NCBI GenBank assembly: GCA_910578475.1 | Contig: CAJTRK010000003.1 | Coordinates: 119,552 to 183,551, forward strand | Direction of reading: 5' to 3' | DNA: 64,000 bases | From: an uncultured Lachnospiraceae bacterium | GTDB taxonomy: Bacteria > Bacillota > Clostridia > Lachnospirales > Lachnospiraceae | Shown: positions 43,004-51,292 of the stretch, piece by piece | Position numbering within the stretch: position 1 is the first letter of the stretch | Layout of the letters: the number at the start of each line of letters is the position of its first letter | Position numbers and translations under genes: made by a program | Notes under the pieces: generated by a model | Seen by the model: the letters and a program-made list of their open reading frames with translations, nothing else | Databases searched by the model: none | What the model was told of the DNA's origin: nothing

Positions 43004-44419
43004 TTATACAATCTGCACTTTAATCATATTTGTCGTTCCGGAAATTCCCATCGGCACACCCGCCGTAATGACGGTCAGGTCGCCTTTCTCCAAAAGCTGC
43101 ATCTTCTCCGCCGCAGCAATCGCATTGTGGAATAAATCGAAAACGTCTCTTTCTTCCTTAATTAATACCGGCGTCACACCCCATGTCAGGTTAATCTGTC
43201 TGCATACTTTTTCCGTCGTCGCACAACCGATGATACCGCTCGCCGGTCTGTACCCGGCTATCATTCTCGCCGACCGTCCGGATTTGGTAACGGAAACAAT
43301 TGCTTTCGCGTTCAAATCAAGCGCCGTCGTACAGGTTGCATGGCAAATCGCATCGGTCACATCGGGATTGGCATTTCTGTCATGATTGAAGAATCGCTTC
43401 CGGTAATCTACGTCCTGCTCGGTGCGCTCCGCAATCCGTACCATTGTTTTGACCGCTTCCACAGGATAAGCGCCCGCCGCCGTCTCACCGGAAAGCATGA
43501 TTGCGCTCGTTCCGTCATAAACCGCGTTGGCGATATCCGTTGCTTCCGCCCTCGTGGGCCTCGGATTTTTAATCATGGATTCCAGCATCTGCGTTGCTGT
43601 AATGACTTGTTTTCCAACCTGATACACTTTCTTAATTATCATCTTCTGTATCACAGGCACTTCTTCATAAGGAATTTCAACCCCCATATCGCCTCTCGCA
43701 ATCATAATGCCGTCGGACACTTCGATAATCTCATCGATGTTTTCCACACCCTGCACGTTTTCAATTTTGGAAATAATCTTAATGCTCTCGCCGCCGTTTT
43801 TATCGAGCAGCCTTCTGAGCTGCAGGATATCCTCTTTGCACTGTACAAAGGATGCCGCTACAAAATCCACATCCTGCTCTATCCCAAAAAGAATGTCTTC
43901 TCTGTCTTTATCGCTTAAATATGGCATGGAAAGGTTTACATCCGGCACGTTGATTCCCTTGTTATTGGAAACGACGCCTCCGTTAATGACGCGGCAGATG
44001 ATGTTGGTTCTCTCTACCTTTTCGACCTTCATTTCAATCAGACCGTCGTCAATCAGAACCTTCATCCCCACTTCAAGGTCCTCATAAAGGCGGCCGTAGG
44101 TAACGGAAACTTTTTCTTCCGTTCCTTCCACCTCTTCCGAAGTTAAAGTAAAAAGCTGCCCCTCCTGCAATGTAATCTTCCCGTTCTTGAACTGTCTTAC
44201 TCTGACTTCCGGGCCCTTCGTATCCAACAGAATCGCTACCGGTTTTTTCACTTCCTTACGGATTTTCCTGACCATATCCATCCGCTTCTTATGTTCTTCA
44301 TATACGCCGTGAGAAAAATTGCATCGAGCAACATTCATGCCTTCGAGCATCAGCTGCCGCATGACTTCCTCATTATCCGTCGATGGTCCCAGTGTACAAA
44401 CGATTTTTGTCTTTCTCAA
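43004..44419 (-). CDS. pyk: Pyruvate kinase
   Basis: 471 residues, the short form without the C-terminal PEP-utilising extension found in Bacillus. MRKTKIVCTLGPSTDNEEV, ARCNFSHG, LDTKGPEVR, ISKIENVQGVENIDEI and MIARGDMGVEIPYEEVPVIQK are all intact. Last step of glycolysis. It has its own promoter; fba and hprK are in the same window, so several carbon-flux genes are near each other. Confidence 0.97.
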   Translation of the reverse strand: MRKTKIVCTLGPSTDNEEVMRQLMLEGMNVARCNFSHGVYEEHKKRMDMVRKIRKEVKKPVAILLDTKGPEVRVRQFKNGKITLQEGQLFTLTSEEVEGTEEKVSVTYGRLYEDLEVGMKVLIDDGLIEMKVEKVERTNIICRVINGGVVSNNKGINVPDVNLSMPYLSDKDREDILFGIEQDVDFVAASFVQCKEDILQLRRLLDKNGGESIKIISKIENVQGVENIDEIIEVSDGIMIARGDMGVEIPYEEVPVIQKMIIKKVYQVGKQVITATQMLESMIKNPRPTRAEATDIANAVYDGTSAIMLSGETAAGAYPVEAVKTMVRIAERTEQDVDYRKRFFNHDRNANPDVTDAICHATCTTALDLNAKAIVSVTKSGRSARMIAGYRPASGIIGCATTEKVCRQINLTWGVTPVLIKEERDVFDLFHNAIAAAEKMQLLEKGDLTVITAGVPMGISGTTNMIKVQIV

Positions 44420-44482
44420 TATTTTACCCTCCTGTGATACATACTCAAGCCAATTCTTTTGAATGCCTTACTAATATTTTTT

Positions 44483-44512
44483 ATTATACCGAAAAACAGT
44501 ACCGATATTCAA
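44483..44512 (-). promoter_or_regulatory. Promoter of pyk
   Basis: On the minus strand TTGAAT (44507-44512), 18-base spacer, TATAAT (44483-44488), about 65 bases before the start codon. Confidence 0.7.
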
Positions 44513-44556
44513 GATTACTTTTTAGCGGAACGTAAATTGAACACAAAATTTACGCC

Positions 44557-44587
44557 AAAACCCCTGGCGGTGGAAGCGCCAGGGGCT
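44557..44587 (-). terminator. Intrinsic terminator of the amt gene
   Basis: CCCCTGGCG (44561-44569) pairs with CGCCAGGGG (44577-44585); TTTT follows on the minus strand. A second weak stem CGTAAAT/ATTTACG lies next to it. Confidence 0.85.
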
Positions 44588-44625
44588 TTGAAATTTATGA
44601 CTAAGGGATTAAGTGGATAACTGAT

Positions 44626-46374
44626 TTACTCTACGTCCTGCAATGCGGCAAAATCTTCTTCGCCGGTACGCACTTTTACCACCTTCATAACATGATATAC
44701 AAAAATCTTACCGTCTCCGATATGTCCGGTATAAAGCGCCTTTTTCGCTGCTGCAATAACCGCATCAACCGGAATCTTGCTGACGATGACTTCAACCTTG
44801 ACTTTCGGAAGAAGCGTCGCATCAATCTCCACACCGCGGTACACATCGCCGGAACCTTTCTGAACGCCGCATCCCATGACCTGCGTCACCGTCATGCCGG
44901 TCACGCCCAAATCATTCATCGCCTTTTTCAAATGGTCATATCTGGACAATTTTGCAATCACAACGACTTTATACATGCCCGCCGTACCGGACGGATATTC
45001 CGCAATAACAGGAACCGCCGCATCCTTGAGCGCATCGGAAGCTTCTTCGTATACATCCGTACCAAGACTCGTATTTTCGTTGACATCCATTGTCATCGTA
45101 TTGGAAATATCCATAATGCTGAATCCCGAATATGCGGATGCCAATCCGTGCTCACAGGAATCCAGACCGACAATTTCCTCTTCTTCACTGACACGGAGTC
45201 CAAAAACAGCTTTAATAACAATAAAGGTAATCGTTATTGTAACCGCCGTCCACGCCGCTACCGCCGCAAATCCAAGAAGCTGTAACACAAGCTGCTTCCA
45301 TCCGCCGCCATAAAAAAGTCCCACGACACTATCGTTTCCCGGCGCTGATGTCGTCGCAAAAAGTCCAACCGCAATCGTTCCCCAGATACCGTTCAGGCAA
45401 TGTACCGCTACCGCGCCTACCGGGTCGTCAATATGCAGTTTATAGTCCAGGAACCAGACACCGAATACAACCAGCAGACCGGATACCGCACCGATTATCA
45501 GCGCGCCTGTTACATCCGTTACGTCACAGGGCGCGGTAATTGCTACGAGACCCGCCAACGACGCATTCAGACACATGGAAACATCCGGTTTTCCGTATTT
45601 TACCCAGGTAAAAACCATACATACAACTGTCGCGATTGCCGGCGCTATCGTTGTCGTAACGAAAACGGAACCAAGCTGTTCCACGCTCGTGCAGGCTGCT
45701 CCGTTAAATCCATACCAGCCAAGCCACAGGATAAAAACACCAAGACATCCAATCGGAAGATTATGCCCTGGGAAAGCATTAACCTTTGTTTTCCCTTCTT
45801 TATCTTTTGAAAATTTACCGATACGGGGTCCCAATATTTTAGCGCCAATGAGTGCGGAAATACCGCCCACCATATGTATCGCACAGGAACCGGCAAAATC
45901 ATGAAAGCCCATCTGCGCAAGCCATCCTCCGCCCCAAATCCAGTGCGCTTCAATCGGATAAATCAACGCGGAGATAACAGCCGAATAAACACAATAGGAT
46001 AAGAATTTCGTCCGCTCCGCCATTGCGCCGGAAACGATTGTCGCCGTCGTTGCGCAGAATACAAGGTTAAATACAAAATTTGACCAGTCAAAACTTCCGT
46101 ACCCCGTAAAAATATCGAATCCGGGTTTTCCAATCAGCCCGGCCAAATCTTCTCCCAAAAGCAGGCCAAACCCAATCAGAATAAAAACAACCGTACCAAT
46201 GCAGAAATCCATCAGATTTTTCATCAGGATATTTCCCGCATTCTTGGCCCTGGTGAAACCGGTCTCCACCATCGCAAAACCGGCCTGCATCCAGAACACC
46301 AATGCGGCGCCAATCAGAAACCAGACGCCAAACACCTCACCGCTCACAACACTCAAAATTTCTTCATTCATCAT
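44626..46374 (-). CDS. Ammonium transporter fused to a PII signalling domain
   Basis: 582 residues. Residues 1-420 are an Amt channel with about eleven membrane helices and signature DFAGSCAIHMVGGISALIGA; the twin histidines appear in AIHMVGG and VAVHCLNGIWG. After a linker, residues about 466-575 are a complete PII (GlnB/GlnK) domain: KVVVIAKLSRYDHLKKAM, T-loop GCGVQKGSGDVYRGVEID, and TGHIGDGKIFVYHVMKVVKVRTGEED. The uridylylated T-loop tyrosine of GlnB (second Tyr of YRGAEY) is Ile here. A cis-acting PII could block or sense the pore directly. Two ATGs abut (46374, 46371); AGGAGG fits the second slightly better. A structured leader precedes it. Confidence 0.94.
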   Translation of the reverse strand: MMNEEILSVVSGEVFGVWFLIGAALVFWMQAGFAMVETGFTRAKNAGNILMKNLMDFCIGTVVFILIGFGLLLGEDLAGLIGKPGFDIFTGYGSFDWSNFVFNLVFCATTATIVSGAMAERTKFLSYCVYSAVISALIYPIEAHWIWGGGWLAQMGFHDFAGSCAIHMVGGISALIGAKILGPRIGKFSKDKEGKTKVNAFPGHNLPIGCLGVFILWLGWYGFNGAACTSVEQLGSVFVTTTIAPAIATVVCMVFTWVKYGKPDVSMCLNASLAGLVAITAPCDVTDVTGALIIGAVSGLLVVFGVWFLDYKLHIDDPVGAVAVHCLNGIWGTIAVGLFATTSAPGNDSVVGLFYGGGWKQLVLQLLGFAAVAAWTAVTITITFIVIKAVFGLRVSEEEEIVGLDSCEHGLASAYSGFSIMDISNTMTMDVNENTSLGTDVYEEASDALKDAAVPVIAEYPSGTAGMYKVVVIAKLSRYDHLKKAMNDLGVTGMTVTQVMGCGVQKGSGDVYRGVEIDATLLPKVKVEVIVSKIPVDAVIAAAKKALYTGHIGDGKIFVYHVMKVVKVRTGEEDFAALQDVE

Positions 46375-46438
46375 GACTCCTCCTCACATACGACTGCCTG
46401 CGCTTCTTTCTGCAATGCAGCGCAGTCTCCTGTTATAC

Positions 46439-46495
46439 AAAAAAATGTGGATACAATATGCGCTTCCCTTTAAGCGCCATTGCTCCACATTTTTC
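46439..46495 (-). terminator. Second terminator-like hairpin in the amt leader
   Basis: On the minus strand AAAATGTGGA pairs with TCCACATTTT and is followed by TTTTTTT; inside, GCGCTT/AAGCGC closes a six-base loop AAAGGG. It lies about 65 bases before the start codon and after the promoter, so it is positioned as an attenuator. The loop has A at position 1 and G at position 4, as in ANTAR-bound hairpins, but no second such hairpin is seen. Confidence 0.6.
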
Positions 46496-46510
46496 CATAT
46501 ATTTATTAAG

Positions 46511-46541
46511 AAAAAAGCGCTATGAATTTCTTCACAGCGCC
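46511..46541 (-). terminator. First terminator-like hairpin in the amt leader
   Basis: GCGCTGTGAA and TTCATAGCGC arms with a GAAA loop, then TTTTTT on the minus strand. It begins about 20 bases after the -10 element, within the transcribed leader of amt. It could also end the upstream GNAT transcript. Confidence 0.65.
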
Positions 46542-46559
46542 TTTGCTCTTATGAGAAGG

Positions 46560-46588
46560 ATTGTAGCACCATAGATTCCGGATGTCAA
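46560..46588 (-). promoter_or_regulatory. Consensus promoter of the amt gene
   Basis: On the minus strand TTGACA (46583-46588), 17-base spacer, TACAAT (46560-46565). The leader to the start codon is about 180 bases and carries both hairpins at 46439-46541. Confidence 0.8.
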
Positions 46589-46669
46589 TATACTTTTTAA
46601 AATATCTCCAAATTTTTCTAAATTCTTATAAGGCTTTATTTTGTATGCTCTCCGATAAATTTTATTTCC

Positions 46670-47560
46670 CTATGACAATATCATCCTCGTATACTCCTTT
46701 CCGTCCGCCTCTATTGTTCCCTGCATTACAAATCCCATTTTCTCACACAGCAGGCGGGATTTTTCATTCCCTTTCATAATCAATACCTGAAAGGAAACAA
46801 ATCCAAGCGATTCTCTTCCATAGGCAAGAATGGCCTGACAGACCTCATAAGCATAGCCCTGCCGCTGCCAGGGAACGCCGATGACAAATCCGAGCTCCGG
46901 TATTTCAAAACCTTCCCGCCAGCTAAGCCCCGCCCTGCCGATTACCTTTCCGCTCTTTTTTTCCAGAATCGTCCACATGCCGTATCCGTAAAAACGATAA
47001 ACATTTCTGATATAGTCCCGGACATAAGCGATTTCCGCGTCCCTGTCCTCATACAGCCCTTCCATGTATTCCGTGATGGAAGGTTCTGCGTAAATCTCGT
47101 AAAAACTGTCCACGTCTTCTACGGTTGTCTCTCTGATAATACATCTGTCCGTCGTTAAAATCGTCCAGGGCTGTCCGGTCAGCCTTAACCAGGCAAGCTC
47201 AAGCGATTCATACTCGATTTCTTCTATCCGCTCTATGGCATACTCCGCAAGCATAAAATTTTCTTCCCGATTGCCTTCATGCAGGTAAATGATTGCCGGA
47301 AGTTTCTTCTCCCACAGTCGTTTCTGCCAGAGCGCTGTATCCGTGACGAAAAGCGTTTCCTCCGCCTCCCCTTTCTCCGGCGTTTTCGAATCGTTCTCCG
47401 CATTTCCGTTCTCGCTGCCCACGCGAATCACGCGGTTCTCTTCGCAGTCCGCACTTTCCACCGCCACTTCTATATGCTTCTCTTCAAGCTCCCGCAGAAG
47501 CCCTTTCATATCTTCGACAATATTTTCCTGTTTCCAGATAAACACAATTCTTTTCAGCAT
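46670..47560 (-). CDS. GNAT family N-acetyltransferase with extra N-terminal domain
   Basis: 296 residues from an ATG preceded by GGGGAG. The GNAT domain covers about residues 130-296 (RCIIRETTVEDVDSFYEIY, GRAGLSWREGFEIPELGFVIGVPWQRQGYAYEV, NEKSRLLCEKMGF), with the acetyl-CoA loop in WQRQGYAYE. Residues 1-125 are another domain with TLFVTDTALWQKRLWEKKLPAIIYLHEGN, which looks like a degenerate HAD-like or receiver-like fold with an acidic insert. The acetylated substrate is unknown. Confidence 0.85.
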   Translation of the reverse strand: MLKRIVFIWKQENIVEDMKGLLRELEEKHIEVAVESADCEENRVIRVGSENGNAENDSKTPEKGEAEETLFVTDTALWQKRLWEKKLPAIIYLHEGNREENFMLAEYAIERIEEIEYESLELAWLRLTGQPWTILTTDRCIIRETTVEDVDSFYEIYAEPSITEYMEGLYEDRDAEIAYVRDYIRNVYRFYGYGMWTILEKKSGKVIGRAGLSWREGFEIPELGFVIGVPWQRQGYAYEVCQAILAYGRESLGFVSFQVLIMKGNEKSRLLCEKMGFVMQGTIEADGKEYTRMILS

Positions 47561-47678
47561 TTCCGCACTCCCCGTCCGTCCTGACCGGCACACATTCCAT
47601 ATTCTTTTTCCAAAACTCTTTACCTTCTCCCTCTTATCCTCTATTATTATATTAAAAAATCAGAAAGGAATCAAAAAA

Positions 47679-48200
47679 ATGGCACAAAATCCAATTGTTA
47701 CTTTTACCATGAAAGGCGGAGATGTTATCAAAGCCGAATTATATCCCGAAATCTCACCGATATCCGTCAATAACTTTATCAGCCTGATTCAGAAAAATTT
47801 CTATGACGGACTTATCTTTCACAGAGTCATCAAGGGCTTCATGATACAGGGCGGCGACCCGGAAGGAACCGGTATGGGCGGCCCGGGCTACTCCATCCCC
47901 GGGGAATTTGCGCAAAACGGCCATGCGAATAATTTAAAGCATACCGCCGGCGTTCTCTCTATGGCAAGAAGCATGCACCCCGATTCCGCAGGCAGTCAGT
48001 TCTTTCTCATGCACAAGGACGCTCCGCATCTGGACGGCGCTTATGCCGCATTCGGAAAGGTCATCGAGGGAATGGACGTTGTAAATAAAATCGCCGAAAC
48101 GGCCACCGATTATAACGACAGACCGCTGGAAGAACAGGTGATGGAAAGCGTCACCGTAGATTGTTTTGGCGTAGAATATCCGGAACCGGAAAAAGTATGA
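47679..48200 (+). CDS. Peptidyl-prolyl cis-trans isomerase (cyclophilin)
   Basis: 173 residues, cyclophilin fold: VNNFISLIQKNFYDGLIFHRVIKGFMIQGGDPEGTGMGGPGY, then GVLSMARSMHPDSAGSQFFLMHKDAPHLDGAYAAFGKVIEGMDVV. The catalytic Arg is in FHRVI. No signal peptide, so cytoplasmic. AAAGGAA 9 bases before ATG 47679 sets the start; the frame is open upstream but without a site. Confidence 0.94.
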   Translation: MAQNPIVTFTMKGGDVIKAELYPEISPISVNNFISLIQKNFYDGLIFHRVIKGFMIQGGDPEGTGMGGPGYSIPGEFAQNGHANNLKHTAGVLSMARSMHPDSAGSQFFLMHKDAPHLDGAYAAFGKVIEGMDVVNKIAETATDYNDRPLEEQVMESVTVDCFGVEYPEPEKV

Positions 48201-48398
48201 TGCGTTCATAGTTTATTCATATTTAATTTAAAGAAACTTCACTTGCGTATCATTCTTTAGACATTTCTTTTGCATATACTAATATCATAAGATAACACAA
48301 AAGAAGATATGAAGTAGACAGATTAATTAATACTTTTTCATAATAAATGCCAGGTAAACCAGTTTACCTGGCATCCTCCCTTTTCAGGGGATATTTTC
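48201..48398. terminator. Intergenic region with bidirectional terminator at 48347-48374
   Basis: ATGCCAGGTAAAC (48347-48359) pairs with GTTTACCTGGCAT (48362-48374), a perfect 13-bp arm pair between the convergent cyclophilin and membrane-protein genes. The rest of this 198-base gap is AT-rich with nothing recognised. Confidence 0.8.
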
Positions 48399-48875
48399 CT
48401 AATGTAACAGTCCCGCCAGCGTAAACGCCGCTCCATACACCACCGCATAAGCGCCCACAAGAGCCGCCAGACAGATGATAATTTTTACTGCCAGATTCAG
48501 CTTTCGGTTACTGGAAACGGATGCTGTTATCATCATTCCCACCGCGCACATCCCGCCTCCGATTGCACCGTTTAAAAAATTCGGAAGATGCAGTGCAAGA
48601 AATATGTACGCCCATATTGGCGTCTTTATGGGTACATATTCCTCTCCCGTCGCGCAATCTATGTTATTCACGACGAGCCGCGGCTCACTCAGGCTTCTGA
48701 CGATGAAAAGCGCTTTCCTGAAACCAAGCGGAATTTCATAATCCGTCTGCATCATTCCTGTCTTTACCCTATAATCTTTCAAATTATATACTGCGCCGTT
48801 TACATGAATCTGTCGGCTGTTTCTGAACTCCACACGATACCCGATGCCATCGACCGTAACATCCCATGCTTTCAT
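48399..48875 (-). CDS. Hypothetical membrane protein
   Basis: 158 residues, not recognised. Residues 1-85 are predicted soluble and beta-rich (MKAWDVTVDGIGYRVEFRNSRQ, then FRKALFIVRSLSEPRLVVNNIDCATGEEYVPIKT). Residues 86-157 contain about three hydrophobic helices with a glycine-rich first hairpin (NGAIGGGMCAVGMMITASV). No conserved catalytic motif is seen. It is monocistronic on the minus strand, downstream of fba and separated from it by fba's tandem terminators. A weak AAAAGGAG lies upstream of the start. Confidence 0.7.
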   Translation of the reverse strand: MKAWDVTVDGIGYRVEFRNSRQIHVNGAVYNLKDYRVKTGMMQTDYEIPLGFRKALFIVRSLSEPRLVVNNIDCATGEEYVPIKTPIWAYIFLALHLPNFLNGAIGGGMCAVGMMITASVSSNRKLNLAVKIIICLAALVGAYAVVYGAAFTLAGLLH

Positions 48876-48920
48876 AAGACTAACTCCTTTTCCCTCATAA
48901 TTTCTCTGTTTCTTTCAGAA

Positions 48921-48981
48921 AAAAATCGTCGCTCGGCAGCGACTATAGATTTTAAAAAGAGCTGCCACATGGACAGCTCTC
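48921..48981 (-). terminator. Two tandem intrinsic terminators after fba
   Basis: AGAGCTG and CAGCTCT (48958-48980) followed on the minus strand by TTTTT; then GTCGC/GCGAC (48928-48943) followed by TTTTTTT. Tandem terminators fit a highly expressed glycolytic gene. Confidence 0.85.
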
Positions 48982-49005
48982 TCTTTATGAACACATCTGT
49001 GTTTC

Positions 49006-49869
49006 TCAGGCTTTACCAACAGAACCGAACAGCTCCATTTTTTCTTTCACTTTTGCTTTGATTGCTTCAACGCCGGGAGCAAGAAGTTTACGAGGGTCAA
49101 ATCCCTTGCCTTCAAGGTCTTTGCCTGCTTCGATATATTTACGGGTAGCTTCCGCAAATACCAACTGGCACTCCGTATTTACATTAATCTTAGCAACGCC
49201 GAGAGAAATTGCTTTCTTAATCATATCATCCGGAATACCTGTGCCGCCGTGAAGCACTAACGGAAGCGTTCCTGTTTTTTCCTGAACGGATGCGAGTACA
49301 TCGAACTGTAAACCTTTCCAGTTCTCAGGATATTTTCCGTGAATGTTGCCGATGCCTGCTGCCAGGAAATCAACGCCCAAATCTGCAATCTGCTTACATT
49401 CCGCAGGGTCTGCACATTCGCCCATTCCTACGACGCCGTCTTCTTCACCGCCGATGGAACCAACTTCTGCCTCGATGGAAATTCCTTTCGCATGAGCCGC
49501 TGCAACCAGTTCTTTTGTCTTCTCAATATTTTCTTCGATAGAGTATTTGGAACCGTCGAACATAACGGACGGGAATCCTGCTTCCATACATTTATAACAG
49601 TGGTCATATGAACCGTGGTCCAGATGCACTGATACCGGAACCGTGATGTTCTGGTCTTTAATCAGACCATTTACGATACCCATAACGACATCGTAACCGC
49701 CCATATATTTTCCTGCTCCCTCAGATACACCGAGAATAACCGGAGAGTTGCACTCCTGTGCGGTAGCAAGAATGGCTTTGGTCCACTCAAGATTGTTGAT
49801 GTTGAACTGGCCTACTGCATAATGGCCTTCGACTGCTTTTTGAAGCATTTCTGTTGCTGAAACTAACAT
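49006..49869 (-). CDS. fba: Fructose-1,6-bisphosphate aldolase, class II
   Basis: 287 residues. Zinc-dependent aldolase with VSVHLDHGSYDHCYKCMEAGFPSVMFDGS (zinc histidines and catalytic Asp), GECADPAECKQIADLGVDFLAAGIGNIHG and VLHGGTGIPDDMIKKAISLGVAKINVNTE. The length and GGEEDG loop match the FbaA type of Clostridia. Glycolysis and gluconeogenesis. Monocistronic; a TATAAT lies upstream on the minus strand near 49936. Confidence 0.97.
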   Translation of the reverse strand: MLVSATEMLQKAVEGHYAVGQFNINNLEWTKAILATAQECNSPVILGVSEGAGKYMGGYDVVMGIVNGLIKDQNITVPVSVHLDHGSYDHCYKCMEAGFPSVMFDGSKYSIEENIEKTKELVAAAHAKGISIEAEVGSIGGEEDGVVGMGECADPAECKQIADLGVDFLAAGIGNIHGKYPENWKGLQFDVLASVQEKTGTLPLVLHGGTGIPDDMIKKAISLGVAKINVNTECQLVFAEATRKYIEAGKDLEGKGFDPRKLLAPGVEAIKAKVKEKMELFGSVGKA

Positions 49870-50047
49870 CTTTTATTTACCTCCATCTTATTTTTTCTCA
49901 TTCAGGCTTATCCACCTGATGCTTGATGTCATTATACAGCATTCCTGAAAAAAAGAAAACCTGTCAAATGTATTTTTTTTAACAATTCCGGCCGAAGGAA
50001 CACCCGCTTATGAGCAGAATAACCGCAAACGGCGACGCTGAACCTTT

Positions 50048-50938
50048 TTACTCCGGCACACGAATCTCCAGCGCCCGGCTCTTATTCTCTATCACCGCCA
50101 TCGAATGATTTCCTCCAAACTCTCCGTCCAGCGTCCATGCCACATCCTGGTCGGACTCTATTGTAATACGCGATGTTTTAAAGCTCCGGAAAGCGTCCGA
50201 ATGCACCCTTTTATCCACGAGCGCCGCTATGATATTATTCATCTCCAACAGATTTGCCGGCTTTTTGACAAGCGTAACCTCAAAAAGCCCGTCATTCAGT
50301 TCCACGTCTTTTCCGGTGATTCCCTTAAAACCGCCGACGGAGTTGGAGTTTGTTATCATTCCGTATATATATTCATTTTCGAGGCAGACGTCGTCATAGC
50401 TTATTTTCATCCAATAAGATTTGATGGAAGACAGTCTTTTCACCCCTTCCAACAGATACGCCGTATGCCCGAGCATGTTTTTGATATCCTGCCTTGTCTC
50501 GTAGGAAACATCCGTAAAAATCCCGAAAGCCGCCACATAAATAAAGGTATCGTCATTAAAAGCGCCGATATCGCAGGCAAAGCTTCTGCCGTTCACTACC
50601 ACGTCCGCCGCTTTGCTCATGCCTCGCGGAATGCCGAGGCTGTTCGCGAAATCGTTCGTGCTGCCCGCCGGCACATAACCAATCGGCAGCTTTTCCTCAC
50701 ATTGCATCATGCCCGTGACGACTTCATCCAGCGTGCCGTCCCCTCCGCTGCAAACAACGATATCATAACCTTCGCGTCTGTGTTTTACGGCGCGGACGGC
50801 GTCTCCCGGCCCCTGTGTCGGATATGCCGTCACTTCATATCCCGCTTTTACGAAAATATCAATGATATCAATCAGATTACTCTTAATCTGCGCCTTACCG
50901 GCTTTCGGATTATAAACAAAAAGCATCCTCTTTTCCAT
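50048..50938 (-). CDS. Diacylglycerol kinase family lipid kinase (DgkB/YegS type)
   Basis: 296 residues. FVYNPKAGKAQIKSNL and CSGGDGTLDEVVTGM form the ATP-binding GGDGT motif; GYVPAGSTNDFANSLGIP is also conserved. It phosphorylates diacylglycerol or a related lipid at the membrane. It is downstream of the Crh-like gene with a 79-base gap, so it may end the whiA transcript. The gap holds AAAAAAGAC repeats only. Confidence 0.92.
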   Translation of the reverse strand: MEKRMLFVYNPKAGKAQIKSNLIDIIDIFVKAGYEVTAYPTQGPGDAVRAVKHRREGYDIVVCSGGDGTLDEVVTGMMQCEEKLPIGYVPAGSTNDFANSLGIPRGMSKAADVVVNGRSFACDIGAFNDDTFIYVAAFGIFTDVSYETRQDIKNMLGHTAYLLEGVKRLSSIKSYWMKISYDDVCLENEYIYGMITNSNSVGGFKGITGKDVELNDGLFEVTLVKKPANLLEMNNIIAALVDKRVHSDAFRSFKTSRITIESDQDVAWTLDGEFGGNHSMAVIENKSRALEIRVPE

Positions 50939-51017
50939 GGCATTTCCTCCTGTTCATATCAAAAACCTCTCTTGTGAAAAAAAGACTCCCGAATGGGAAT
51001 CTTTTTTATATTCTGCC

Positions 51018-51275
51018 TTACTGATTGCCGCCTAAAAATTTTTCAATTCCCGCAACTGCAGCCTCCTCGTCATTGCCGTCCGCAATAACCGTTACCGCTT
51101 CATCACGGTTGAGCCCAAGGCCCATCATGCCCATAATGCTCTTGGCGTTTACTTTCTTGTTCGCAGACTCGATATAGACGCTGCTGTCGTACTGGCTCGC
51201 CACCTGTACGAGCATCGCAACGGGTCTCGCTTCCAAGCCGCCCTCCAATTTGATTTGGACAGATTTTTGAATCAT
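51018..51275 (-). CDS. Crh-like HPr protein with Glu at position 15
   Basis: 85 residues from an ATG preceded by GGAGGAG. Fold and length are HPr-like, but the active-site motif reads GGLEARPV: residue 15, His in PTS HPr, is Glu. Ser46 is conserved in NAKSIMGMMGL, the HprK target. In Bacillus the Crh protein (Gln15) lies in the same place after whiA, and P-Ser-Crh is a CcpA corepressor. This gene is therefore called Crh-like by position and sequence, though orthology is not proven. It follows whiA by 17 bases. Confidence 0.9.
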   Translation of the reverse strand: MIQKSVQIKLEGGLEARPVAMLVQVASQYDSSVYIESANKKVNAKSIMGMMGLGLNRDEAVTVIADGNDEEAAVAGIEKFLGGNQ

Positions 51276-51292
51276 AACTTCTCCTCCTTCTA

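Noticed and set aside
46439..46541. Full ANTAR-type tandem hairpin call for the amt leader
   Set aside because: Only one of the two hairpins has an A1/G4 six-base loop; the first has a GAAA loop, so the match is incomplete.
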